Of a stretch of DNA of 64,000 nt, positions 11,401-23,605 are shown piece by piece; within the stretch, counting starts at the first letter, position 1, and every line of letters begins with the position of its first letter. A program made the translations under genes and the position numbers. Origin of the DNA: Paramecium octaurelia (Eukaryota; Ciliophora; Oligohymenophorea; Peniculida; Parameciidae); NCBI GenBank assembly GCA_905182995.1, contig CAJJDP010000001.1, forward strand, positions 1 through 64,000, written 5' to 3'. The notes beneath the pieces are model-generated. The model saw nothing but the letters and a program-made list of their open reading frames with translations, ran no database searches and was not told the origin of the DNA.

Positions 11401-13258
11401 ATCTTTTATTAATCCCACAAGTGAGAAATAAGCATTTATTTCATTATAAACAAATAAGCCTGAAAATATTTTGGTAAATTCAGACTTAAAATGCATAAAC
11501 TTAATCTCCCTTATATATTCAATGACTGATGATGCTGTTACTGGATTATCTTCCCATTCAATTTCATGATAATTTAATAAAGGTCCAAGAAGATTGGTAT
11601 TCAAATTGAAATTGAATTGTTCAGATTTAAAAACCAAATCATCATAGACATTTTCTTTTATTAAAAAAAATGAATCATCATTAAACTAAGATATCACCAA
11701 ATTAAAAATATCCTGTACTGAAATACTAAGACTTGTAATTTGCAAAGTAATCTAAAACATTAGATAATTCTTATTAGCAATTGGTTGATCATAGGAAAAA
11801 ATTAAATGCTTGCATTAAAGTTAATGCAAACTCAGATTTTACATTTTATAATTATATTCCAAATAATAACTACCAGGAAACTCATCAAAATTAACCCTGA
11901 ATATCCCATAATTAGTAGTAGTATCTATGATATAATTTGGAACGTATTATTGTATGGTATATTTCTTTTAGAAAAACAATATCTTTTAAGGTAAATAATT
12001 ATCATTAGTGATATTGGTCTTTTTTGACATCACAACAATTAGATAATCATAATAGATATGAATTTTTTATAAATTAAATCCATCTTATTTGATGTAAAAG
12101 TATCCTTCGATTTTATCTTGATCTGTGAGAAAAGTGAAATAGAAATTTATTTTATAGAGCAAGATTTCCGAGGCTACATAGATGTAGGTGATTTCCTCCA
12201 AATATGATGATGAGTATAGGTTTGTGTAAAGTCCTTCTTACAACTCTAAAAAGTCACACTAAATTTTATTTTTCATAAGATTGCCACATTTACAAATTCC
12301 ATGTCTGTCAACTAACAATAGACTAAGAATCCATTTATTTTATTATTCATATTCTGTATATTCCGTTATTCTGGTGATGGAATTGGCAATCAATTACTTG
12401 ATATAAAAATAGTTCACAATTTCTTCGCTATTGCACTTAACAAAATTATGCTGGTCAAGGACATAAACATTGATTATATAGATGTTATCCATTTACTATG
12501 TGCTTTCTTCAATTAAAATTATTTAATCTTATGGTTCAAGCAAATTACCTTATTTAATTATGATATATACCATATAAACAATAAAAGATTCTACTAATTT
12601 ATGAATAATGCACAATATATTTAATATCCTTTTTCTTACAGTTATTCCAGTATGCTGTTACCTATTCGCTTTAACCCAACAAATTTTCAAAACTATAAAA
12701 TTATAGAGTAAATTAAACATCTTAAATTTTCATGTTTCTATTTAAAATAATTTCAAGAATCACATTTATAAAGTTATTTTATTGATCAATGCAATCAATG
12801 TTTACTTTTAAATCGTCAAACAACCCATACATAGTTGTACATGATTTCACATCATTTATTGTATTTGCTAAATCATACTCATGATGAGAATAGATGTCCA
12901 TTTAATTTTTCACATTTTTCGTGTATTCTAATATGATAACATCTTTGTTGCATAGGAAAATAGTAATAGGGTATTTTTTTAAGTTATATTGCGAAGTGGT
13001 TTGATAAGACTTATCAAATTAAACAGTGTTGATATATTAACTCAATTCTGTTATTGTATAATTAGGTTTAGCTTTTTCTTGGGTGAAATTATTCATAGGC
13101 TCAATATTTACAACCTCAACCTCAGGATTTAAATAGTCCGAGTATTTTGTTAATAAATCATAATGATAGGATTCATGCATCGTCTACATAATTAGGGTAG
13201 GAATTTGAATGTCATTTTATGCATATGCAATCTGGATAACTAGTATAATTAATAACAT
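8421..13258 (-). CDS. Large type I membrane protein of unknown function (about 1,600 aa)
   Basis: ATG at 13258 starts a clear signal peptide (MLLIILVIQIAYA). A long, mostly beta-like and aromatic extracellular region follows, and near the C-end a TM helix (WIYITAATFLLIILVVLGIL) precedes a basic stop-transfer KKRKRQRCKKKK and an acidic cytosolic tail ending ENDSD. One intron of 22 nt near residue 245 and at least one more between about 9.3 and 11.4 kb are needed by phase; the second was not located. Cysteines are few, so this is not a surface antigen of the PSA kind. I do not recognise a domain; a beta-propeller-type ectodomain is only a guess. It shares a 68-bp divergent intergenic region with the gene starting at 13327. 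Confidence 0.7.
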
Positions 13259-13326
13259 AATTAATTATCTAATAATTATTATCTCAATAGCATAATTAAT
13301 ATAAAATATAATTTTACAAATAAATA
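13259..13326. promoter_or_regulatory. 68-bp divergent intergenic region
   Basis: The two start codons face away from each other with only 68 bp of almost pure A/T between them, so both promoters and both 5' leaders must fit here. No motif was recognised. Confidence 0.45.
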
Positions 13327-14720
13327 ATGAAATTTTTACACTATCTGGATTTATTCGGAATTTCTTATGAGTAGCCCTATCTGCCAAATAAGAAAACATA
13401 CAAAAGCAGCTTTGGTGGATTTTTTACTATAGCTCTATATTCGCTAAGTTTACTTTACTTTGTTTATAAGCTCCACTCTTGGTTAAGTGGTAACATAAAT
13501 CCAAAAAGTACTCAGACCTATTAAGTATTAAATAATGTTGACTTATAATTAAACTATCCCTTGATCTCCATTTCTTTTGACTAGAATACTTAATAGTTAG
13601 ATCCTTTAAATTCAAATGAAATGATAATTCAAACGTATTTAATTACACAATAAAATTAAAGTATCAATAGTAATTTTTGTTTAAATATTTTTAGTTGTTA
13701 ATGTTGAAGCCTAAAATAATAATAAAATTGTTTTGGATAATTTCAATTTTTCTTTGACAAATAGCCAAACCTCTCTGTATCCAACCTAAACTTTAATTGC
13801 ACTTCAGCTATGTGATAAGAAAACATAAGCTAATTGTGCTTCGGATGAAAAAATTAAATAATTCTTAGAGTAAGGGAATATTCTCTTAATTTAGACTTTC
13901 AGGAATAAGCATGAAAATTGATATGAATTTCCTCTATTTTAATGCCTAAACTAATCAGTTTGAAAGAATTACTAAATCATTATCATACGCTATCGAGACT
14001 GATGTAACACTTTTAAACGTATTCTAACTTCAAACGTAGAAGAATATCATAAATAATGGATTTTTATTTGACAATATGGTTGAAACCTAAGTTGTTAATG
14101 ATGTTTAAATTATTACTCAATCTGTAAAGTAAGCATACTTCAAAAATTACTTAAATGGATTAATTGCTGTCTATGAATTCAATTTAAATCAATTGACTTA
14201 AATCTAATCAATTTAATATACTAAAATATCTGAAATTCTAGCTGATGTTGGTTCTATTATATCAACTTTAATGATGTTGAAAGGATTAGCAATCGCTATG
14301 AACACATATTTATTAGAAGAACTTTTAAATCAATAAATAATTAGTTGTTATTATCCATAATTTAAGGAATTAAGTATCAATAGAAACTTATTTGGGTAAA
14401 TTAAATCAGTCCAGCATTTTAATAGCTAAATCGATTTAATTGAGTTCAACAAGTTTTACACAAAGGCCAAATAAGTAGCTTTGAAAAAATAAACTGTTAT
14501 CAATTAAATATATGAAATATCTAGATTATAATTCTTAGTACAATTGTCAATAGATAAAAATAAGATATCGCAATCACACAAATTTGGGATACCTCTGCAT
14601 TTAGATTTCAACAATCGCTCTAATACTATAGTTCCTTTTGATGATTCCATCTAAGCATCGGATAGAGATAAGATTTATGGAAATGAAGATTTTAATATTT
14701 TAACACTTGAAAACATTTGA
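13327..14720 (+). CDS. Ciliate-specific two-TM membrane protein
   Basis: 447-aa protein in three exons, introns of 25 nt at 13670-13694 and 13870-13894. The N-end MKFLHYLDLFGISYEQPYLP leads into NKKTYKSSFGG and a first TM helix (FFTIALYSLSLLYFVYKL). A luminal/extracellular region of about 240 residues with a cysteine pair (LCDKKTQANC) follows, then a second hydrophobic segment (ILADVGSIISTLMMLKGLAI) and a cytosolic tail ending in polar sequence. This architecture (short N-tail with LP.K.TY.S..GG, TM, ectodomain, DVG-containing TM, tail) belongs to a large family I know from ciliate genomes as uncharacterised transmembrane proteins. Function unknown. Good family feel, no experiment behind it. 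Confidence 0.75.
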
Positions 14721-15144
14721 GAATTATGATACTTGCATCAATTACACATTGCTAGAGTATTATATAAAATAATTAAATTATTTACTCATTTCTTATTCAC
14801 TTTCTTCACTATATTAAAACTACTTAATTCTTAGTTATATCAAACAATTGAAACTGTTTAATATACCTTATTATTAAAAAAATACCTGTTTTCTTCGTAA
14901 CAACTTAAAATTTAATTGCAATTTAGGTTTTTAAACAAAATATCCTATATTTTTATTTCACCAATTTTATTTTTATAATTCGAATATCAGTAAGAATATT
15001 CTGGAAATAAAAGTTGAGAAGTATCCACAAGATTTGGTTAAGATGTTGTTTCAATCATCAAATATTAATATATTAGTAAGAAAATATTTATCAATAGTAT
15101 TAAGCTAATAAATAACTAAAGAATCCGAATTATTTTATATTTTA
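14721..15144. other. Intergenic, nothing recognised
   Basis: AT-rich with TGA in all frames; no motif seen. Confidence 0.6.
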
Positions 15145-16627
15145 ATGAAAAAAAGTGGAGGATTGCAAGCTGATCATTCGAAGAATTCTTTTTTTAATGA
15201 TGGAAACCAATTATTTACGATACTCACTTAACAAAATTTGCAATTCTAAGATTAAGGGAGTTTTCAAATGAAATATTCCAACAGGGTTACCTAAATAAAT
15301 ATTCAATTAGCAGAAAACTATCTAAAAATCATCGAAGAAGTATTGAAATTTGAGAATATTTATTAGAAGTCTTTTAGATATATTCTAATTGAAAATGCTT
15401 GTTTACGAATTGTCATTAATTCAGATACTTAATAACTCGGTATAAGACTGAGTAAAAATGGTCAACTGGCAGAATTTTACGGTACCAACTTAGAATTAAT
15501 TGAAAAGTTAAAAAAATATGTAATTCAATCGGAGTTCTAGAAGAAATATCACATAATTGAAAAAATTGGTAGCGGATATATATCATCTGTAATATTAATA
15601 ATTTTATCATTAGGTCTATAAAGTTTAGCATCTCCTTAGTGGATAGAAGTTTGCTGCTAAAATTGTTGAAAAATCTACACTAACAAGGAGTAGCACACTT
15701 GAAAAGGATTCCTTTTTAAATGAGATAAATATCTTAAGATAAATCAGACACAATAATTTGTTAAAATTAGAAGAGATTTATGAAGGGGAAAAGAATATAT
15801 ATATAATTACTGAATTACTGGAAGGCGGACCCATTGAACATCAGATTTTAAATAACCATTATACGGAATAAGAAAAGATTAAAGTTATGCATACTCTAAT
15901 GAGTAGTTTACATAGTCTTCATAACAACAACATATATCATAACGACATTAGATATGAAAACATCTTGTTAAGAGATCCACAAGATTTGTAAACACCTTGC
16001 TTGATTAATTTTGGAAAGGCAATGTAAATTCCTTCCAAAAGGACTATCGCCACTTCGAATAATCATCAAGATTAAGAAAAGATCATTAATTTGTGCATCA
16101 AAAGAGACATATATTCCTTAAGTACTTTACTTTTGACTATTTTCACAGAAAAAGTGTATAATTTAGATTAAGTGGTGGATGAACTTTTGATGAAGAATTT
16201 TTAATATTTGACTCGAATAGAGTTTATGGGATTATGTCCACAACTTTAAAGATTTTTTGAGATGATATTTACAGATAGGTTAAGTAACAAAATGGAGATT
16301 TTAACCTGTGAATAGATTCTGGAATTTGATATCTTTAGAATTCCCTAGAAACCAAGAAATTCAAAAATGTTTATAGCTTAATAATTACTACCCATTATTC
16401 CTAGGAGAATGAGTAAATTCATCCCAACCCAAGAGAATAAAGAAAAAAATGATTCGTCTGCAAATTCAATAAAGCTTCCACCTCTAAATCGAGATGATTC
16501 AACTTCTGTTGAAAAAAGCTTCTCCTAAAGTCCAAAATCTGTGTGTCTTCTCTCAAGTCATCTCAATAAAAAGACAAAACAAAGCAAGTCAATTTTAAGA
16601 AAATAGCTTCTACATAAGATGCTGTGA
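15145..16627 (+). CDS. Pseudokinase with conserved N-terminal module (copy 1)
   Basis: 485 aa, one intron (15589-15613, 25 nt) inside the glycine loop. Residues 1-130 form a module shared with three other genes in this window: a start like DHSKNSFFNDGNQLF, then ...IVINSDTQQLGIRLSKNGQL and a short helix before ...KKYHIIEKIGSGYISSVYKV. The kinase domain keeps the loop and lysine (FAAKIVEK), but the catalytic loop is YHNDIRYENILL (HND for HRD, R for the lysine two residues after the aspartate) and DFG is NFG (LINFGKAM), so the metal-binding aspartate is lost. No APE motif is visible. The C-tail is S/K/P-rich. Most likely a catalytically dead scaffold or regulator; the PH-like nature of the module is inferred from its position only. 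Confidence 0.8.
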
Positions 16628-16784
16628 TGTGATTTTGATTAAATTTTATATTTATTATTTTTCAATATTATTTTATTTTTGATTGATTTCTTGATTTAAT
16701 AACCTTTTTGACCTAATAATAAATTGCTATAATTTATATCTATATATTACTTGAATATAAAACAAATTGGATAATCGATAAATA

Positions 16785-17450
16785 TTATTATGTCTATGAA
16801 TCTAATTTTACTATATTGGCATACTTTAAGTATAGAAATACTGATGAAGTTATTAGGTAAATTATTGAGTTTTCTAGTGCCAATTCTTTAATTTTGGAAT
16901 AAGAATCCGATGTTGAATGATACTCTCTTAATCCAATGAACAAAACAGCTATGGGTACTTAACTCATAAGAAGAGCAGACAGAACAAATGAAGAGTTTGT
17001 AAATGAAATCTTATCCAAAATTAGGGCTTCTACTAATTTACTAATTGTCAGTGCTTATCCAACTTTATCAAACATCATAACAGAGTATGGAAAAGGTTCG
17101 TATTTTGCAGCAAGCTTATCTTGGAATGTAATACTAATAGGATTAGCCAAAATAATGGTTAGACATATGTATATACAGGCTTGATATATGTTGTCAGAAT
17201 TAGAGAACACATTCTCACCAAAAAATAAAAGCTGATGCTAGTAAAAATATTACATTTAGTGTGAAAGATTAAGCATACATAATAGCCACGGTTAACAGCA
17301 ACGATTCAAAAAGCTTGAATTACCTATTAGTATCAAATATCCATTATTAAACACAAAGGAGGGAGGCAAAGTCATAATATAGGATATAATCCTCAAGATT
17401 AAAGAGAAAAGGAATCAGCAAAATGATGGCTGACATTAAATAAAATATCA
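16785..17450 (+). pseudogene. Broken gene of unknown family
   Basis: One frame reads YYVYESNFTILAYFKYRNTD... to LEQESDVE, meets TGA at 16918-16920 and goes on in the same frame through MNKTAMGTQLIRRADRTNEE to KGSYFAASLSWN. After that, coding-like sequence continues in other frames (GQTYVYTGLIYVVRIREHI, then ADASKNITFSVKDQAYIIAT). No single GT...AG removal rescues all junctions, so I read this as a host gene with one in-frame stop and at least one frame shift, or as a gene with introns I failed to place. A longin/roadblock-like small adaptor is a faint possibility. Family not recognised. Confidence 0.4.
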
Positions 17451-17487
17451 TAGCCATTCTTATATTTATTAATATATATAATTATTT

Positions 17488-18589
17488 ATGGGTGCTTGTT
17501 GTTCATTTTAATAGGGAGGGGAAATGCAAAATGGAGAATATAGACAATTCGAACCTTTAGTAATGCCAACTTTGGTTCCTGAGCAAATCAACTTTGAAGA
17601 GCATCAAGAAGAAATAGTCAAAATATAATCATCAATGAGAAAAAAAAAAGCTAAGAACGTTGCAGCAAAGATGAAGGAAGAAGCTGAAAAAGAGAAGCCT
17701 GGTGATGCATGGATTTAAAGCAAGGAACCTAAGAGTATTGAATAAAATGTTTTAACGACTTAAACTAAGCTTGGAAAGTTTAAATTCGATAAAAAACTTC
17801 CTTAAGAATTTAATGAATGCCGATTCTTTACAGCTCATGTACACACTCTTATAATTATTTAGGAACACAAAAGAAACTAAGGCAATATATATATTGGTTA
17901 GTGGCTTTCCAGGTTGAGACATGGTAGAGGGAAACAATATTTCGCTGATGGATCAATCTATGAAGGTTATTGGAAATTTGATTAGGCCAATGGAAGAGGG
18001 AGAATTATACATTCTAATGGTAATGCATATGAAGGAGACTGGAAGAACAATATGGCAAATGGTTAAGGCACATTTTATGATTTTGATGGATCTCTATATG
18101 AAGGAGAATGGTTGTAGGATTAAAAAGTAATTGATAATAATAATTTAATAGCATGGTTAAGGGAAGGAAATCTTAGTTGATGGCTAGGAATATGAAGGAT
18201 CATTCTTTTCGGGAAAGAAACAAGGATAAGGAAGAGCAAAGTTTCCTAATGGAGATATTTACACTGGATAATTTGAAAATGATAGTATTACAGGTTTCGG
18301 AGAATTGAAATTTGAAGATGGCAGAATCTACAAAGGTTAATTTAAGGATGGTAAGATGCATGGAAAAGGTCATTTTGTATGGCCTGATGGAAGGGAATAT
18401 TTAGGATATTACTGTTATGATCTCAAACATGGAGAAGGAGAATTCAAATGGGCAGATGGTACTATGTATAAAGGGGAATTTAGAGATGGAAAATAACATG
18501 GGAAGGGTGTTCTGGTAGATAAGAATGGAGTTTAAAGTGAAAGTTGTTGGAGTGAAGGAAAAGAAAAAAGATAGAAGAGCGAAGCATGA
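17488..18589 (+). CDS. MORN-repeat protein with lipidation signal
   Basis: About 350 aa. MGACCS at the N-end is a classic N-myristoylation plus palmitoylation signal. After a charged, K/E-rich linker come about nine MORN repeats from residue 120 to the end (YEGDWKNNMANGQGTF, YEGEW, YTGQFENDSITGFGEL, YKGEFRDGKQHGKGVL and so on). MORN arrays bind lipids or act as spacers at membranes and in ciliary/cortical structures; in ciliates they sit at basal bodies and cortex. Intron 18127-18151 is required. A second candidate at 17839-17862 (24 nt, stop-free and in frame) sits before the first repeat and is probably also an intron. Ends 195 nt from the convergent EF-hand gene. Confidence 0.88.
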
Positions 18590-18783
18590 TTATTAAATTT
18601 TTATATTTTTATTCTTTTAGGCTGACTTAGATATTTTATTTAATTGTGTTTTATAGCTGTGATTAAAATGTTGAAATTTCTTTTTGGTTTTAGCAGTTGA
18701 TTATTACTTCTCACATATTAGAGTGATGATAATAGAAATAGAACAAATATATGCATTTAGATAATTTATGAAAATTGTATTAA

Positions 18784-20425
18784 TCATTTTTATTTGAATT
18801 CCTATTTTTTTATTTTACTTGGACTTTCATAAATTGTTGATTAGACCAATGATTTGTTATTAATTGGTGAGTATCTTCTTATTGAACTAATAAATAGATT
18901 AAATTCTAATACTTAAAGGCATTTATTGAATCAATTAAAGAATATGGGTATTTTTATAATACTTTCTCATAATATGGTACGTTCGAAGTGTAAGTGGAAT
19001 AATAAGGAGAGTAAGCTAAGGCTGAGCTTGTTCTTAATTTATCTAATTCTGCTCTTCTTATATCTTCGAGTTATCTCAATCTCTCTAAAGAACTTTATCT
19101 TTCCAAATTTTGATATTTCACTTTGCTTTCTATTAATTCTCTTTCCAATTCTGCTTATCTTATTCTCTACTCTCTTTCTAATACTAATAATCTATTTTCT
19201 CTTTCTATATCTCTAGCCCTACTTTCGGCTTCAATTTACTTAAGTCTTGCTTCGTTTTCTATCAATCTTATCCTTTCTCTGCTTCTTCTTAAATCATCAT
19301 CTCTTATCCTATCTAGCTCTCTGATCCTATTTTACTCCTCAATTTGTTTTTATCTAATCAAACTTTCTTCTTAAATCTATCTTAATCTTTCAGCGCTTCT
19401 TTACCTTTCAGCACTTCTTCTTGTTTCATTCTCCAAATGAATAATTCTATTTTCATTCTCAATCTATTATAATCTTGATCTTCTTAATCTCTCTAAAGAA
19501 TTTTCTCTTTGTCTAACATTCTCCAATCTCAAAGATGGATAGTAATAAGGATAATAATAGGGATAATATGGGTAGAAATAATAAGGATAACTAGGCAGAG
19601 CTAGTCTTTCTAGTGATCTATTATTTTCTACAGCTCTTATGTAGTCTGTATCCCTAACAACACTTGATCTATAGGGTAAGGGTTCCATCAGGTGAACTGC
19701 CTCTACCAATTCACTATAGGATATTCTTCCATCTTGATCCAAATCAACGGCATCAAAGAATGAGTCTACTTCTTCATTCAACAATGGGGCTCCTTACTTT
19801 TACATGAAGAGAGATAAGGTTTCTTTAGTCAGAAAACCTTGGTTAAACAAATCAAGAGTTTTGAAGGCTTCCAAAGTTGAGTAGTCTAAAGAATTGACTA
19901 AAGCCTATCTTGCATGGCTTATTGTCCTGTAGTTATTGATTTCCTAAGTAAATAGGTCGGCGAGAGCCAATTCAACTTCATTGGGCAATAACATTCCAGG
20001 TTCAATTTAATATGGAGTTCTGGCTTTAGCGATGTCTCTTAAGGTGTTATTTCTTTTTGGTAGAATGTATTAGAGAAAACTATAAGAATAAATAGATCAT
20101 TTACTCTCCCAATTTTATTCTTCCATCTCTGTCCCAATCTAATCTCTTAAAAAGGTAGGCAGCCTCAAATTGGGAATGGGATATTTTATTGTCTTATAAA
20201 AATTCAATAATATCTGTATGTGCTAATTGATTCACTCTGCTTTGATCCAACCGTAAAAACGCTATGGTTTTTGTTAAAATAATTACCAACTTCTACAGTG
20301 AACATGTCAAGTTAGGCTAGTATTTATCTTCTTTTCTCACTCAATTATTCGTTTTATGCGATTGCTTGAATAACAGTGGCCAATCTGATTTAAGTAGTTA
20401 GAGTCAAATTTGATTAGGAAAGCAT
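18784..20425 (-). CDS. EF-hand protein with Tyr/Pro tract and R/E coiled coil
   Basis: 521 aa, introns at 20262-20286, 20080-20104 and 18887-18912. The N-terminal 230 residues hold paired EF-hands: a canonical loop DWDRDGRIKLGD, a degenerate one, and DLDQDGRISYSE. A tyrosine/proline tract follows (PSYPYYFYPYYPYYYPYYYP), then about 190 residues of R/E/L/I-rich heptad-like sequence (SLERLRRSRL, RIRELDRIRDDD) forming a long single helix or coiled coil, and a short basic tail (RRYSPINNKS). This kind of calcium-binding, filament-forming layout suggests a cytoskeletal or basal-body protein; that role is inferred. Several plus-strand ORFs with serine/leucine runs at 18.9-19.4 kb are only its antisense. 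Confidence 0.85.
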
Positions 20426-20784
20426 AATAAATTTTATTTATGAATTATTTTTATTATTAATTTTTATCGTTATATTTTCTTTAAATTATCAATTTAATTT
20501 TAAATTGTTTATTACAATATGTTTCAAGAAAAATGAAATTATATCATCATTTCAAATATAGTTTTTTTTGATTAAGCATTTCATTTTTTCTAGATAATCA
20601 TTTTCAATCAAATATTATTGAATTTTATCAAATTTAATATTAATTATTGCCATTCATATGTATCAATCAGAAATTATATTCTAAATAAACTGATTTTTTT
20701 ATTTCTTTTTTGATATTGATAATAGAAAATTTATTTAAATATTTATTTCTAAATATAAATAGTTCTCCAAATAGATAACATAAA
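20426..20784. other. Intergenic, divergent
   Basis: 359 bp of A/T-rich DNA between divergent starts. No motif recognised. Confidence 0.6.
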
Positions 20785-21248
20785 ATGAAATTTGAGACTT
20801 CACACTTTGAAATCTTCTCCTAACAGACTTAAACAAAAACTAAAGAATTGTCCAAACAAAAACAATTAAACACGGGGCACTGGACTGATTAAGAACATAA
20901 ACTTTATCTGGATTTTCTATATAATTCTTAAGATTTGGTAGAAACATAATAAAGAAGCAAAGGATAAAGATTTTTTAAGAAAATGAGTTAAAATATTGCT
21001 ACAAGAAGCCCAAGTCAATGTCGGTATTTATTTTTGAATTAATATTCCCTAGATCTCATCATCAGAAATTCAATCCTTTTGTAGTCTAAGGAAAATCTTA
21101 CAAGCCTGCTAAGAAATTCAAATAATCTAACAAGCTTTCGTATCTTAAGATGAGAAGTAAATAATACATAAGATAATTATTCCAAAAACTTAGAAGTGCA
21201 AGATCTGAATCTATTTCAGAAGAGGAGCTTGACTAAGTTATTTAATGA
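20785..21248 (+). CDS. Myb-like (SHAQKYF-type) DNA-binding protein
   Basis: 144 aa, one 29-nt intron (21024-21052). Residues 34-90 form a single Myb-like repeat: NTGHWTDQEHKLYLDFLY, then RFFKKMSQNIATRSPSQCRS and, across the intron, SHHQKF in place of SHAQKYF. This class of one-repeat Myb proteins (known from plants, Dictyostelium and ciliates) binds DNA as transcription regulators. The tail is basic and then acidic (SESISEEELDQVIQ). The intron cuts exactly before the SHHQKF box. The protein is short but looks complete. Confidence 0.85.
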
Positions 21249-21644
21249 ATATGATTAATTTTACATTTCTAAACTCTGATAAAGAGCAAGTGTTGTAACA
21301 AATTACATTCGTCTAATTATTATAATAATTCTCATAATTTTTGCATCTCTTAATGATAGAATAAGAAATTAATTCTCATTAGAAATAGTTGAAAAATAGA
21401 AATAATTTTAGATGATACCTTTCGTATATATGATTTAGTTTTTTTAATTACAACTTTGCAAAAATGAAGTAAATCAAAAGAACGCATATCGATATTATTT
21501 TTATGTAAAATTTTTAAAGGTAAAATTATTGATCTACTTTGCAATTTCTCTACTGTTTCTTTTGAACCTTATAATTAAGAATTCAAGTATTAATAGAATT
21601 AAATTATCTCTAAGTTAAATCATTGACTTATATACATATTAAAA
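21249..21644. other. Intergenic, convergent
   Basis: 396 bp. A minus-strand ORF near 21350-21544 is short and has no recognisable feature. Nothing else seen. Confidence 0.5.
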
Positions 21645-23129
21645 TCATATTTATTTTAAGTTAAATTAAGAGCGTCGAACTGGCCTTAATTTACACATGC
21701 CAGGAGTTCTGGGAGTTGATATGGCGAATTATGCGCTTGGTGAATTAGGAGTTTGTGGACTTTCATCCAAGTTATATTTAGTGATACAGTAAGGACTAAG
21801 GCTTGATAACGAACTTTTAGGACTGAACTGAGTAGAAATAGCTGAAAACTATTTGATTTATAATTCACAATGACCCAGTTTTTTCAATACATAATTTTGT
21901 TTTCGAATTTTAAATTAACAAGCTTTATTGGAATTTTCTGTTGCAAACCATGGGTGATTTAATGCTTCTTCAGCACTAAATCTTTGAATTGGGTTTTTAT
22001 TCATTAAACCTTTCAGGAAGTTCATACCGACCTCACTCAATTTACAATCTTCGAATTTCACCTTAGCATAGTAATTTCTCATAACAACGTCGTCATAGTC
22101 TTTGCCATCGAATGGCGACTTACCTGCGATTAAAATGTACATAAGTATTCCAACACTATAAATATCAATTTTGAAATCGTAGAGCTTGTCTTGTAGCAAT
22201 TCTGGAGCAACATAACCTGGAGTTCCACATCTAGTAAAGAGATATTGGCCACTTGGAGAATAATAATCAGCCAATCCAAAATCTCCAATGCAGACATTAT
22301 CGAGATCATCTTTGTTTCTCAACATAATATTTTCTGGTTTAAGATCCCGATGCAATATCCCTTTTTGATGTATAGAATACAGAGCCTTTAGAATCCGAAA
22401 AATCAATTTTGAACATTTTTCTTCTGAAAAGGGAGGGGATTTCTTCATAAATTAGTGAAGCTCCCCTCCTCTCAAGTATTCCAAAACCAAGTACAAGCAA
22501 TCATCTCCTTCATATACCTCATACAATTTGATGACTGATTCATGCTGGATTTTCTTCATGATTGATATTTCTTTGATCATAGATAATCTATCGACGTTCT
22601 CCTTTAATTTGTTCTTCCTGAAGCACTTGATAGCGTATTCAGCCCCATCCATCTTATTGGTTGCCTTATATACCTAAAAATAGGGTTATTAAATACATCA
22701 GCAAAATTTCCCTATCCTATTTTCTTTAATAAAGTGTAACTTTAGGAAAAATTTCTTTATACACAATATTATCTCAAATAATTATACCAAGGTTCGACAT
22801 CTCCGAAGAACTCAAAATATTATTTATGTTTTGAAATTCTAATCCCCAATCCTACACTTTAATGTTTGACATATTCAATAGTAGCATTGTCCAAGTTAAC
22901 CCATTTTTGGGCCGTCTATTGGTTATTGGTTACAATATACTTATTTTTTAAAGTAAAGCAAGTAGTGATTCTAAATGCCTAGAGTGCGTTTGCAGAACTC
23001 ATTTTCCTTTTAGATGTACATTGAATCTTGCAATTATAATATTTGGTCTTAATTGGGTAGACCATTGTTAACCCAAAAGGTCGTAGTTTCAGGATCATCA
23101 AAAAAAGAATCCTTTATTTTCACATCCAT
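21645..23129 (-). CDS. Protein kinase, CAMK-like, with the N-terminal module (active copy)
   Basis: 478 aa; introns at 22916-22940 and 22674-22696. The first 125 residues are the same module as in the kinase-like genes at 15.1, 43.4 and 45.2 kb: DSFFDDPETTTFWVN, ...VKHQSVGLGIRISKHKQYFE, FGDVEPWYNYLRQY. The kinase is complete: GQGNFADVYKA, AEYAIKCFRKN, LHRDLKPENIML, GDFGLADYY, GTPGYVAPELL, and a hydrophobic helix IDIYSVGILMYILIAGKSPF. The C-tail is Ser/Pro-rich (DESPQTPNSPSAQ). Sequence is closest in style to CAMK/CDPK kinases without EF-hands. It is the only one of the four module genes with all catalytic residues, so it is likely the working enzyme that the pseudokinases resemble. The second intron falls inside the glycine loop, as in copies 1, 3 and 4. 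Confidence 0.88.
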
Positions 23130-23605
23130 TTTATGTATAATATTTAAATAAGTGAATCAAAATAATTACTGAGTATATAAAACCTTACAAAAATATATAA
23201 AGAATAATATTTATTAATTAAACTTTATAACTACAGGCGCACTGAGTCTGTTGCAGAAATGCCAACTAAGAATTACCAATTTTTAATTAAAATAATACTA
23301 TAAATAAATTGACATTACCAATTCAATTATTAATGTACAGTACTTTTAAATTCCTTAGTACTAGGTATTAATTAATTAATTGATTTGTTATTATTCTTAA
23401 TGGTCCGAAACTAATTAGAAGAGTATCGTACATAAGTGTTAGGATAAAAACATATTTCAACCCAAAGGTTACCCTAATTTAGACCTAATTTATAATTGAA
23501 CATTAAATTTCCAGAAGCCTCTCTATTAAGTGGGTGTTTTTATAATTATGCAAATCTTTTTTTGTGATTTAATATTAAATGTGTAATATAATCATGTATT
23601 TTTAA
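23130..23605. other. Intergenic, nothing recognised
   Basis: 476 bp with A/T runs and no open frame of interest on either strand. Confidence 0.6.

Noticed and set aside
18926-19374. Plus-strand ORFs rich in serine and leucine
   Set aside because: Antisense of the arginine/glutamate-rich helix of the EF-hand gene; the pattern is the expected mirror of AGA/GAA codons.
21915-22652. Two separate kinase ORFs
   Set aside because: They are one reading frame; the apparent stop between them is a TAA glutamine codon.
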